Shown: in pieces, positions 46,849 to 55,533 of the stretch
How positions within the stretch are numbered: the stretch's first letter is position 1
Layout: each line of letters begins with the position of its first letter
DNA from: Bryobacteraceae bacterium
Lineage (GTDB): Bacteria; Acidobacteriota; Terriglobia; Bryobacterales; Bryobacteraceae
NCBI GenBank assembly: GCA_030041495.1
Contig: JASHNT010000064.1
Coordinates: 1 to 64,000, forward strand
Length of the DNA: 64,000 nt
Direction of reading: 5' to 3'
Program-made: the position numbers and the translations under genes
Notes under the pieces: model-generated
Databases searched by the model: none
Seen by the model: only the letters and a program-made list of their open reading frames with translations
Told to the model about the DNA's origin: nothing

Positions 46849-47781
46849 TTAACGCGGGGCGGATTGGAGGGGTAAGTAAGCCGCCCCGTAAAGCCCAGCC
46901 TGGTTACCGAGTTGCGCGGGTTCGATGCGCGTGGGAGCCGAGCCCAAAGTGGCCCGGTAGGTGAAGCTGCGACGCTCAACTTCGGCCAGCAACGACGGCG
47001 CAAAGAACTTCCACGCCGGGAGCGGCCCGCCGCTTAACAGGTAGAGCGGGAAATTGAAGATATTGATCAGGCTGGCGATGACGATGCCCAGCGATTCGCC
47101 CATGGCGCCGAAGATGGCGAGAGCCCGATCATCGCCGGCCTCGGCAAAATCGAACACGTCCTGGGAGCTCAGATTGTCGCCCAGCTTCATCAGCCGCGCC
47201 ATGGCGCCAATAGCGGTGGCGGAGGCGTGCTTTTCCACGCAACCGCGGTTGCCACACCCGCACGGGTAGCCATTGGGAGACACAGTGATGTGACCCAGTT
47301 CTCCGGCCATGCCCTGCGCGCCATGGAGAACTCGTCCGCCGGCGATAATGCCGCCGCCGATTCCAGTGCCGAGAGTGAGCAGCACCAGATCCTCGACGTC
47401 GCGCCCCGCGCCCATCCAAGACTCGCCCATAGCGGCCGCATTGGCGTCGTTCTCCAGAATCACCTTGGTGCCCAGACTTTTTTCGATGCGGTCACGCATG
47501 GGATAGCCGTTGAAGCCCGGGTTTTGAGCCCATCCGGCGATGACTCCGGTGTCCATGCGGATGAATCCCGGTACGCCGATGCCGACACCCGCCAGCTCCG
47601 CCGCGCCTAGCCGCGTTTCGAGCGCCTGAATCGAAGCGACCATGTCGGCGACCACGGCATCCGGTCCGGCCTGGATGGGCGTACTGCCGGCGATTTTATC
47701 CAACATCTTTCCGTCCTCGGTGATCGCCGCGGCGCGCAGGTTGGTGCCGCCCATGTCCACGCCAATCGAATATCGACCCAT
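46849..47781 (-). CDS. ROK-family sugar kinase, probable glucokinase
   Basis: A 310-residue ROK protein. The ATP-binding DMGGTNLRAAA, the substrate region ENDANAAAMGE, the phosphate loop LTLGTGIGGGII, and the zinc motif around ELGHITVSPNGYPCGCGNRGCVE with several Cys and one His are all present. There is no N-terminal DNA-binding domain, so it is an enzyme, not a NagC-type repressor. Glucose is the usual substrate of such proteins, but N-acetyl sugars cannot be excluded. Cytoplasmic, single gene. Confidence 0.88.
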   Translation of the reverse strand: MGRYSIGVDMGGTNLRAAAITEDGKMLDKIAGSTPIQAGPDAVVADMVASIQALETRLGAAELAGVGIGVPGFIRMDTGVIAGWAQNPGFNGYPMRDRIEKSLGTKVILENDANAAAMGESWMGAGRDVEDLVLLTLGTGIGGGIIAGGRVLHGAQGMAGELGHITVSPNGYPCGCGNRGCVEKHASATAIGAMARLMKLGDNLSSQDVFDFAEAGDDRALAIFGAMGESLGIVIASLINIFNFPLYLLSGGPLPAWKFFAPSLLAEVERRSFTYRATLGSAPTRIEPAQLGNQAGLYGAAYLPLQSAPR

Positions 47782-47912
47782 GCCGAGAGCAGGATAGCAG
47801 GTTCACATGGCCGCCGAGTGACGCCAAGTAACTTGTGTAATCCTTCGAACATCTCTACTATTGACTGTGCTAGTAATCGGCAGAAGTGCCGATAATACTG
47901 TCAGGAGACCGT

Positions 47913-48554
47913 ATGGAAACCTTGGGCAACCGAAGATTCGTCGAGGTTCCCGGGACCAGAACCCACGAGTTGCCGCCCTTGCTGGTACGCATGAGTCCGG
48001 ACGTGAAGCGGCTGGACAAAGTCATGAACATGGCCAGCAATCTTGTGGAGCAGGAGGACATGATCCCCGTTGCATCTGTCGATCCGCCCGGAGAACACTG
48101 GGAAGCCGTACAGATGGAGCTGGATCGCCGCCGGATGGACCTGGCGGTGAACCTGGTGGAGCAGTACGTGAAGTTAGTCGAGCACTGGCAATGGGGCGAC
48201 AGCATCCTGGAATGGATCCGCCAATGCGAGATTACCTTCGGAGCCCGGCTGGAATTGCGCAATCTGTTGAGCGCGGATATATGGCCGCACGCCGGCCGTT
48301 CGAGTTTCGTGCTGCTCCTGGAAGATAAGGCCGTCAAGACCGGCGGAGTTGCGCTCGAAAAAGCCGTCGGGATGCGGTTGACCTTCCGCCAGCCGCCCCC
48401 GCTCAAATGCTTCTCCGACCAGTTTTTGATCTACCTGAACTCGCCAGTAGCCAACTCGGCGTATCGGACCTGGGCCGGAATGAGCAAGGCTCCGGTCAGT
48501 TCCCTTCCGCCGGAGCGGTTTCACTTCGACGTGGTGAACATGAGCCTCGACTAG
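47913..48554 (+). CDS. Soluble protein of unknown function
   Basis: The ATG at 47913 has a clear CAGGAGACC before it and decides the start over an upstream ATG. The 213-residue product has no membrane helix or known motif. It holds a helical centre (MELDRRRMDLAVNLVEQYVKLVEHW) and a more beta-rich C-terminus. I do not recognise a family. Two inverted repeats (TACTA-N10-TAGTA at 47856-47875 and CGGCA-GAAG-TGCCG at 47878-47891) lie upstream and could be operator sites. Confidence 0.6.
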   Translation: METLGNRRFVEVPGTRTHELPPLLVRMSPDVKRLDKVMNMASNLVEQEDMIPVASVDPPGEHWEAVQMELDRRRMDLAVNLVEQYVKLVEHWQWGDSILEWIRQCEITFGARLELRNLLSADIWPHAGRSSFVLLLEDKAVKTGGVALEKAVGMRLTFRQPPPLKCFSDQFLIYLNSPVANSAYRTWAGMSKAPVSSLPPERFHFDVVNMSLD

Positions 48555-48624
48555 AGGTTCGCCGCGTTGATCTCCTGGTCGCTGTAACCACACGCACAAA
48601 TACCGGTATATTCAGGCAGCCGTC

Positions 48625-48653
48625 TTGTAGTCGATGATCGACTGGAGTATGCT
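48625..48653 (+). promoter_or_regulatory. PadR gene promoter with palindromic operator in the spacer
   Basis: TTGTAG (48625-48630) and TATGCT (48648-48653) are 17 bp apart. The spacer is occupied by a perfect 15-bp palindrome AGTCGAT-G-ATCGACT (48629-48643). The start codon of padR follows the -10 box by only 6 nt, so the message would be leaderless. A regulator bound to the palindrome would block RNA polymerase directly, which fits PadR self-control. Confidence 0.55.
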
Positions 48654-48659
48654 ACCAGC

Positions 48660-49010
48660 ATGCCACGACGCGAATCGCCCTTGCAAAGCGAGATGCTGCA
48701 GGGAACTCTCGACATGTTGATCCTCCAGACGCTGGTACTGGGCCCGGCGCACGGGCACACCATCGCGCACGCCATCGAAAGGGGCTCCGAGGAGGTGCTG
48801 CAGATTGAGCATGGGTCGCTCTACCCTGCCCTCCATCGCTTGGAAGACCGCGGCTGGATCGCGTCGTTTTGGGGAACTTCGGAGAACAATCGCAAGGCTC
48901 GGTATTACCGATTGACGCCGGCGGGGCGCAAGCAGTTGACGGCGCAGACCGCGCGCTGGGAAGAAGTAGTGCGGGCGATCGGAAGGATTCTCAAGCCGGC
49001 GGCCGAGTAG
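48660..49010 (+). CDS. PadR-family transcriptional regulator
   Basis: A 116-residue winged-helix repressor: [20 protein letters not shown], then [19 protein letters not shown] and [18 protein letters not shown]. Such PadR proteins of acidobacteria typically precede ADOP permeases. It is the first gene of a three-gene unit with two ADOP permeases and probably represses that unit through the palindrome between its own promoter boxes. Effectors of PadR proteins are small aromatic or drug-like molecules; this one's effector is unknown. Confidence 0.9.
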   Translation: MPRRESPLQSEMLQGTLDMLILQTLVLGPAHGHTIAHAIERGSEEVLQIEHGSLYPALHRLEDRGWIASFWGTSENNRKARYYRLTPAGRKQLTAQTARWEEVVRAIGRILKPAAE

Positions 49011-49100
49011 GCTACGCCTACCTTCGGTAGCCGCGGCGAGCTGGGGAAATTGGCGGCGCGGAGCTGCGCGGTTCGATGAGTTTCGTGGGAGCAGGTCGGG
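49011..49100 (+). repeat. Duplicated leader, copy 1 (before first ADOP permease)
   Basis: This 90-bp intergenic leader resembles the leader of the second permease (51708-51800). The shared parts are GAGTAGGCT at the preceding stop codon, GCCGCGGCGA, GCTGCGCGGTTCG, TTCCGTGGGAG-like and GGGATGAGCTGGCGAAG across the start codon. The permease genes were therefore duplicated together with their leader. Confidence 0.6.
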
Positions 49101-51707
49101 ATGAGCTGGCGAAGATATTTCCGTCGGGCGAAGTGGGATCGCGAACGGCGCGAGGAGCTGGAGGCGTACGTCCAGATGGAGAGCGAGCACAACCTCGCGC
49201 GGGGCATGAGTGACTCTGACGCGCGGGCGGCGGCGCAAAGGAAGCTGGGCAACGGCACTCAGATACGAGAGGAGATTTACCGCATGAACACGATCGCGTG
49301 GTTCGACGCGCTGTGCCGCGATATTCGCTATGCGCTGCGGGGGCTGCGGCGCAATCCCACGTTCACGCTGGTCGCGGTGCTCACGCTGGCGCTGGGCATC
49401 GGCGCGAGTACGGCGATCTTCACGGTAGTCAACGGCGTGCTGCTGCGGCCGCTCTCTTATCCGCAGCCGCGGAGATTGGTGCGGCTGTGGGAGACGCTGC
49501 CCAAACGCTCGATTTACCGCAATGTGATCAACGCCTGGAATTTTCTGGACTGGCAGTCGAGGGCGCAGGCGTTCGAAGGCATGGCTGCGATTACCACTTC
49601 TCAAACCATTAATCTGAGCGGCGGCGGCGAGCCGGTGGCGGTGGATGGCGCAGCGGTCACCACCAACTTCTTCGACATTTTAGGAGTCCGTCCGGAGATT
49701 GGGCGGACGTTCACGGCCGAGGAGGGAATTCTGGGGCGCGGCCAAGTGGCGATTCTGAGCCATGAACTGTGGCAGCGGCGCTTTGGCGGAGACCGGGGCG
49801 TCATCGGAAGAAAACTGACTTTGAATGGAGGCCCGGTGTCGGTGATCGGCGTGATGCCGGCGGGCTTCTCGTTTCCCAAAGTTCCGGCCGGGATCTGGCT
49901 GTCGCTGCCAATCGATCATTCCCCGCTCTGGGAAGGAGGAAGGTTCCTGGCGGCAGTGGCGCGGCTTAAGCCGGGAGTGACGGTGGGACAAGCCGATGCC
50001 GACTTGAAGCGGGTTGCGGCTCAATTATCGAAGGAACGTCCGGGCTTCGACCAGGGCTGGAGCGCGGAAGCAGCGCCGATGCTCGCAGATACAACCGGAG
50101 ACGTGCGCACGGCGCTGCTGGTTCTGCTGGGAGCGGTGGGATTTCTACTGTTGATCGCTTGCTCCAACGTGGCGAATTTGTTTTTGATGCGCGGCGCGGA
50201 GCGATACCGCGAGATTTCTTTGCGCGAGGCTCTGGGCGCCTCGCGGCGGCGCATCTTCAGCCACTTGCTGACGGAGAGCCTGATGATTTGCGTGCTGGCC
50301 GGGACGCTCGGACTGGGCTTGGGGGAGTGGGGATTGAAGGCGGTGCTCGCGCTGTTGCCGCAATCTGTGGCGCTGCCGCGCAGTGAATCAATCGTGCTGG
50401 ATTCGCGAGTGCTGGCATGCACCCTGGCGCTGTGCGTACTGACGACGCTGATCTTTGGGCTGGTCCCGTTAATCCGCGCGGGACGGAGCGAGTTGCAGCA
50501 GAGCTTGCGCGTTCGTTCTCGTGCGGCGAGCAAAGGCATTCGCCGCGCGTTCGTCTGCGTTCAAGTGGCGATGGCGCTGGTGCTGTCGGTGGGCGCGGGC
50601 TTGATGGCGCGGAGTTTCGCGAGGCTGGCGGCGGTGAATCCGGGCTTCGACACGGAGCGCGTGGTGGCGATGAGCCTCTCGCCGGCGGGACGATATCCCA
50701 ACGCGCAAGCCGTGGCTGGCTACTTCGAGCGAATTGTTTCCGAAGTGAGAAGCGCTCCCGGAGTCGAATCGGCCAGCACAATTCAGTTTCTGGCGATGGA
50801 GAGCGAATCGCGATCCTGTTTTACGCCGCCCACGGACGGTCCGCTTCCGCCGGTCAGCGTCCAACCGAGTGCAATGTTCTCGGTGATCGGTCCGGACTAC
50901 TTCAAGACGATGGGAATACCGGTCGAGCGCGGGCGCGAATTCGACGGACATGACGGGCTGGGCTCGCCAACGGTGATCGTGGTCAATGCGGCTTTCGCCA
51001 AGAAGTTTTATCCGGGCGAGAACGTGGTGGGAAAGAAGCTGATGATCTGCTGGACGTCAAATCTGCCGAATCCGGCGGAGATTGTGGGGGTCGCGGGCGA
51101 TGCGCGGCACCAGAGCATGGCGGATGCACCGGAGCCGACGATCTTCGTCGCCAATTTACAAGCACCCACCTTTGGAAACTTGATTGTACGGGTCAAGGGC
51201 GACCCTGCACAAATCGAACGGGCGGCCGTGGCCGCGATTCACAAGGTCAACCCGGATCAAGCCGTAGCGAAAATCCGCACGCTTAAAGAAGTCGTGGACG
51301 ATTCAGTCGCGCGGCCCAGGTTCCAATCCGCGCTGATGCTGGTTTTTGCAGGCGTAGCGTTGTTGCTGGCCTCGATTGGAGTTTACGGCGTCGCGTCGTA
51401 TTCGGTGGCGCAACGCACCAATGAAATCGGAATCCGCGTGGCCATTGGCGCCTCGCGAGGCGATATCGCCAAGCTGATTCTGCGGGAGGGCGCGCTGATG
51501 TGCGGGATCGGCGCGATTGCGGGCCTGGCCGCGGCGCTCGGGCTGACGCGATTTCTGGCATCGTTGCTGTATGAGATCAGCCCGTCCGATCCTTCGACGC
51601 TGGCGACGGTTTGCGGGGTGCTGATCGCGTCCGCGGCGATTGCGATCGCGCTGCCGGTGCGGAGGGCTACGCGAGTAGATCCGATGACAGCGCTCCGTTA
51701 TGAGTAG
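49101..51707 (+). CDS. ADOP-family ABC permease, copy 1 (MacB/FtsX fold)
   Basis: An 868-residue inner-membrane protein of the acidobacterial duplicated orphan permease family. Residues 1-60 are the short helical N-domain typical of the family (REELEAYVQMESEHNLARGM, AQRKLGN). Then two MacB_PCD-FtsX modules follow: the first from DIRYALRGLRRNPTFTLVAVL, the second from RRAFVCVQVAMALVLSVGAGL, ending RRATRVDPMTALRYE. Together about eight membrane helices and two periplasmic domains. Such proteins look like MacB without its ATPase, and no ATPase gene is adjacent ('orphan'). They probably act in efflux or lipoprotein or peptide handling, but function is unproven. Confidence 0.9.
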   Translation: MSWRRYFRRAKWDRERREELEAYVQMESEHNLARGMSDSDARAAAQRKLGNGTQIREEIYRMNTIAWFDALCRDIRYALRGLRRNPTFTLVAVLTLALGIGASTAIFTVVNGVLLRPLSYPQPRRLVRLWETLPKRSIYRNVINAWNFLDWQSRAQAFEGMAAITTSQTINLSGGGEPVAVDGAAVTTNFFDILGVRPEIGRTFTAEEGILGRGQVAILSHELWQRRFGGDRGVIGRKLTLNGGPVSVIGVMPAGFSFPKVPAGIWLSLPIDHSPLWEGGRFLAAVARLKPGVTVGQADADLKRVAAQLSKERPGFDQGWSAEAAPMLADTTGDVRTALLVLLGAVGFLLLIACSNVANLFLMRGAERYREISLREALGASRRRIFSHLLTESLMICVLAGTLGLGLGEWGLKAVLALLPQSVALPRSESIVLDSRVLACTLALCVLTTLIFGLVPLIRAGRSELQQSLRVRSRAASKGIRRAFVCVQVAMALVLSVGAGLMARSFARLAAVNPGFDTERVVAMSLSPAGRYPNAQAVAGYFERIVSEVRSAPGVESASTIQFLAMESESRSCFTPPTDGPLPPVSVQPSAMFSVIGPDYFKTMGIPVERGREFDGHDGLGSPTVIVVNAAFAKKFYPGENVVGKKLMICWTSNLPNPAEIVGVAGDARHQSMADAPEPTIFVANLQAPTFGNLIVRVKGDPAQIERAAVAAIHKVNPDQAVAKIRTLKEVVDDSVARPRFQSALMLVFAGVALLLASIGVYGVASYSVAQRTNEIGIRVAIGASRGDIAKLILREGALMCGIGAIAGLAAALGLTRFLASLLYEISPSDPSTLATVCGVLIASAAIAIALPVRRATRVDPMTALRYE

Positions 51708-51800
51708 GCTCCACCTAGTTTCGCAGCCGCGGCGACTTGTGGAAGCCAGCAGCCTCGGGCTGCGCGGTTCGGTTACCGAGTTCCGTGGGAGTGAGCCGGG
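51708..51800 (+). repeat. Duplicated leader, copy 2 (before second ADOP permease)
   Basis: Second copy of the leader described at 49011-49100; the two can be aligned from the preceding stop codon to the start codon, with substitutions throughout. Confidence 0.6.
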
Positions 51801-54485
51801 ATGAGCTGGCGAAGGTATTTTAAGCGGACGAAATGGGATCGCGAACGGCGCGAAGAGCTGGAGGCGTACCTGCAGACGGAGACCGAAGACAATATCGCGC
51901 GAGGCATGAGCGAATCCGACGCCCGGGCTGCGGCGCGAAGAAAGCTCGGCAACAGTACGCTCATTCGAGAGGAGATTTACCGCATGAACACGATCGCCTG
52001 GTTCGACACTCTCAGCCGCGATGTTCGCTATGCGCTGCGCGGCCTGCGGCGGAATCCGACGTTTACCTGCGTTACGCTGCTGACGCTGGCGTTGGGGATC
52101 GGCGCGAACACGGCGGTATTCAGTGTAGTGGACAGCGTGCTGTTGAAGCCGCTGAATTATCCCCAGCCGCAGGAATTGGTGGCCGTGCGGCAGTCTGCTC
52201 CGGGTGCGGCGGGTCTGGCGAGCTTTTCCAACGGGCTGCCGCTTTCGGCGTCCATGTATTTCACGTATGCGGAGCAGAACAAGACGTTTCAGGCGCTGGG
52301 GGCGTGGTACCCCGGTAACGCCGTGGTGACGGACGGCTCTCATCCGGAACGGGTTCGTGCGATTGCCGTGACCGGCGGCGTGCTCGAAAGCCTTGCCGTA
52401 AGACCTCTGTTGGGACGCTGGCTTTCCGCCGCCGACCAGAAAGTTCTGCCCGAAACCGTGATGCTCAGCTATAGCTATTGGCAGCGGCACTACGGCGGAG
52501 ATCGCTCCGTCACCGGCCGCACGATTTCCGTGGGTTCCCGCAGTCTTGACATCGCGGGCGTAATGCCGCCAGGCTTCCGCGTGGTAGACACGGACTTCGA
52601 TTTGTTGATTCCCGCGGGCTTCGATCGGTCCAAGCTCAGCCTGCCCGGCTTCTTCCTGAATAGCGTGGCCCGGCTGAAGCCCGGTGTCAAAATCGAGGAA
52701 GCTGACGCGGACATTGCACGGCTGATCCCGGTCTGGATGCGCTCCTGGCCCTATCCCTACGATTACCGGATCTACGAAACCTGGCGCATCACGCCCACGC
52801 TGCGCCCCTTAAAGCAGGACCTCACCGGCAACATCGGCAACGTACTTTGGATTGTCATGGGGACCATCGGGCTGGTGATGATGATTGCTTGCGCCAACGT
52901 GGCGAATTTGCTGCTGGTGCGGGCCGAAGCGCGCCAACAGGAACTCTCCGTAAGGTCGGCTTTGGGCGCGGGATGGGGAACGATCGTGCGCGAGCTGATG
53001 GCGGAAAGCTTAGTGCTGGCCTTGATTGGGGGTGTGACCGGAATCGGACTCGCGTATGAGGGCTTGCGCTGGCTGGTGGCGGCGGGCCCCGCGAACCTGC
53101 CGCGGTTGAATGAGATCTCTCTGGATGGACGCGCCCTCGTTTTCAGCCTGGCGATTTCGATCGCCTCTGGCGTCTTATTCGGCTTGATTCCGGCGCTCAA
53201 GCAGGCGAGGCCGCGAATCGCCCTGGGCGGACGCACCTTCAGCGCCGGCCGGGAACGTAATCGGGCGCGCAATGTGCTGGTGGTGGCGCAGGTCTCCATG
53301 GCTCTGGTACTGATGGTCAGCGCCGGCCTCATGATCCGCACCTTCGCCGCGCTGCGAACCATCGATCCCGGCTTCACCAACCCGGACCAGCTTCAGACCG
53401 TGCGGGTGCCGCTCCCGGCGTATGTTGTGCCTATGAATCAACCGGAGCGGGCCGTCCGAATGCAAAAGGAAATCGCCGACAAGCTGGCAGCGATTCCAGG
53501 AGTCAGCTCCGCTGGGTTCGCCGCGACTGTGCCGCTCGAAGGCACGCCGCCAAACTGGGACGCTGTCTTTGCCGAAGGCCACAGCTACCCGCCGGGCGAG
53601 GTCCCACCTCTGAGGTATTTCCAGTACGTTTCTCCCGGGCTGCTGCAAACTCTCGGGACGCGATTGGCCGTCGGCCGCGACTTCACCTGGGCCGAGATCT
53701 TCAATCAAAGGCGGGTCGCCATGCTGTCCGAGAACCTGGCGCGTGAGTTTTGGGGCTCGGCCAGCGCGGCCATCGGCAAACACCTGGTGGGAGCACCCGG
53801 CGCGCCGGCGTTCCCGTCCGGAACGCCTGGCTTCGAAATCGTCGGGGTGGTCGAGAACGTGCACTCAAACGGCGTCGATCAGGCAGCGCCGGCGACGGTA
53901 TATTGGCCTCCGCTGTCCAATACCGCCCAGGGAGGCGCTACGCGGGACTCGATCTTTGTCGTGCGAAGCAGCCTTGCGGGAGAGGAGGGTTTGCTTCGCG
54001 AGATCCGTCAAGCCATTTCCTCGGTGAACCCAGGCCTACCCATCGCCACGATGCGTACCATGCGGGATATCTACAGCCGGTCCATGGCGCGGACATCGTT
54101 CACTCTGGCGATGCTGGCGATCGCGGGTGCGATGGCGTTGGTGCTGGGGATCATCGGGATTTACGGCGTAATTGCGTACGCGGTTTCGCAGAGGCGGCGC
54201 GAGATCGGAATCCGGCTGGCGCTGGGCGCGCAGCAGGGAACCATCCAGCGCACATTTGTGAGAAGCGCTCTGGCGCTGGCGGGAATCGGCATGGCGATCG
54301 GGTTAGGCGCGGCCATGGTGTTGACGCGGCTGATGAAGTCGCTGCTGTTCGGGATCAGCCCGCTGGATCCGCTGACGTATCTGACTGTGCCGATGGTTTT
54401 GGCCGTGGCGGCGGCGCTGGCCAGTTACTTGCCGGCGCGACGGGCCGCGGCGGTGGATCCGGTGGAAGCTTTACACGCCGAATAG
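51801..54485 (+). CDS. ADOP-family ABC permease, copy 2
   Basis: An 894-residue paralogue of the first permease. The N-domain is nearly the same (MSWRRYFKRTKWDRERREEL, SDARAAARRKLGNSTLIREE) and so are the first helix region (RYALRGLRRNPTF) and the C-terminal FtsX part (RRAAAVDPVEALHAE). The two periplasmic domains differ strongly, which suggests separate ligands or partners. It ends 61 bases before the MoxR-type gene. ADOP pairs often diverge in just this way. Confidence 0.9.
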   Translation: MSWRRYFKRTKWDRERREELEAYLQTETEDNIARGMSESDARAAARRKLGNSTLIREEIYRMNTIAWFDTLSRDVRYALRGLRRNPTFTCVTLLTLALGIGANTAVFSVVDSVLLKPLNYPQPQELVAVRQSAPGAAGLASFSNGLPLSASMYFTYAEQNKTFQALGAWYPGNAVVTDGSHPERVRAIAVTGGVLESLAVRPLLGRWLSAADQKVLPETVMLSYSYWQRHYGGDRSVTGRTISVGSRSLDIAGVMPPGFRVVDTDFDLLIPAGFDRSKLSLPGFFLNSVARLKPGVKIEEADADIARLIPVWMRSWPYPYDYRIYETWRITPTLRPLKQDLTGNIGNVLWIVMGTIGLVMMIACANVANLLLVRAEARQQELSVRSALGAGWGTIVRELMAESLVLALIGGVTGIGLAYEGLRWLVAAGPANLPRLNEISLDGRALVFSLAISIASGVLFGLIPALKQARPRIALGGRTFSAGRERNRARNVLVVAQVSMALVLMVSAGLMIRTFAALRTIDPGFTNPDQLQTVRVPLPAYVVPMNQPERAVRMQKEIADKLAAIPGVSSAGFAATVPLEGTPPNWDAVFAEGHSYPPGEVPPLRYFQYVSPGLLQTLGTRLAVGRDFTWAEIFNQRRVAMLSENLAREFWGSASAAIGKHLVGAPGAPAFPSGTPGFEIVGVVENVHSNGVDQAAPATVYWPPLSNTAQGGATRDSIFVVRSSLAGEEGLLREIRQAISSVNPGLPIATMRTMRDIYSRSMARTSFTLAMLAIAGAMALVLGIIGIYGVIAYAVSQRRREIGIRLALGAQQGTIQRTFVRSALALAGIGMAIGLGAAMVLTRLMKSLLFGISPLDPLTYLTVPMVLAVAAALASYLPARRAAAVDPVEALHAE

Positions 54486-54549
54486 GCAAACCCTCGTATC
54501 TGGGGTCATTTTTTCGGGCATTGAAGGATTTTCGATATCATGACAGTTG

Positions 54550-55515
54550 ATGCTCCACCGGAACGCCGTGGACGGCTCCTTTTCGCTAGCCCGGCTGTCT
54601 GAAATCGAAGCGGTACTTGGGCAAGCGATCCGCGGGAAACCGGATGTGATCCGGCTGTCGCTGGCGTGTCTGCTGGCGCGCGGGCATCTGCTGATCGAGG
54701 ACGTGCCCGGAGTGGGCAAGACCACTTTGGCCCAGGCTCTGGCCCGTAGCGTGGACGCAAGCTTCCATCGCATCCAGTTCACCTCCGACATGCTGCCCAG
54801 CGACGTGGTCGGGGTCACCATCTACAACGCGCACACGCAGGAGTTCGAGTTCAAACAAGGTCCCATCTTCACCAAATTCCTGCTGGCGGACGAAATTAAT
54901 CGCGCGACGCCGAAGACGCAATCGGCCTTGCTCGAAGCCATGAACGAATTGCAGGTAACGGTGGATGGCCGCTCGTATCCTCTGCCGCAACCCTTCATGG
55001 TGATCGCGACTCAGAACCCGGTGGAGCACCACGGGACCTATCCGCTCCCGGAATCGCAGCTCGACCGCTTTCTGATGCGCATCCGGATCGGGTATCCGGA
55101 CCAGGCCTCGGAGCGGGAGATCGTGCGGCGGCCCCTGGCTCAGACCAGCGAAATTGTGCGGCCGGCGATTGAAGCCTCCGAGCTAGCCGCTCTGCAGGAG
55201 GCAGTCAGCCAGGTGACGGTGGACGGAGCGATCCTCGATTACATGCTGGCGATCGTGGAGCGAACGCGCTCCAATGAATCGCTGGCGATGGGCGTGAGTC
55301 CTCGTGGCGCGCAGATGCTGTATCGCGCGACGCAGGCTCTGGCGGCGGTCGAAGGCCGCGACTTCGCGACGCCGGACGACGTGAAGCGGCTGGCGCTGCC
55401 CGTGTTCGCGCATCGTGTGTCCGTGAACTCGCGGATGATCCTGGCGCAGAAGCCAGCCGAAGCGGCCGAGCGGGTGCTGACCGAAATCCTCACCATGGTA
55501 GATGTTCCGTTGTAG
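54550..55515 (+). CDS. MoxR-type AAA+ ATPase
   Basis: A 321-residue AAA+ protein (AAA_3 and lid domain). Walker A is EDVPGVGKTTLAQ, Walker B LLADEINRATPKTQSALLEAM, sensor 1 VIATQNPVEHHGTYPLPESQLDRF. MoxR proteins act as chaperones that help assemble or activate partner proteins with VWA or DUF58 domains. Here no DUF58, VWA or transglutaminase gene follows, which is unusual. The next gene is ychF 18 bases downstream. The ATG at 54550 is used; a TTG one codon upstream is also in frame. Confidence 0.9.
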   Translation: MLHRNAVDGSFSLARLSEIEAVLGQAIRGKPDVIRLSLACLLARGHLLIEDVPGVGKTTLAQALARSVDASFHRIQFTSDMLPSDVVGVTIYNAHTQEFEFKQGPIFTKFLLADEINRATPKTQSALLEAMNELQVTVDGRSYPLPQPFMVIATQNPVEHHGTYPLPESQLDRFLMRIRIGYPDQASEREIVRRPLAQTSEIVRPAIEASELAALQEAVSQVTVDGAILDYMLAIVERTRSNESLAMGVSPRGAQMLYRATQALAAVEGRDFATPDDVKRLALPVFAHRVSVNSRMILAQKPAEAAERVLTEILTMVDVPL

Positions 55516-55533
55516 GACCTTCCTGAATCCAAA

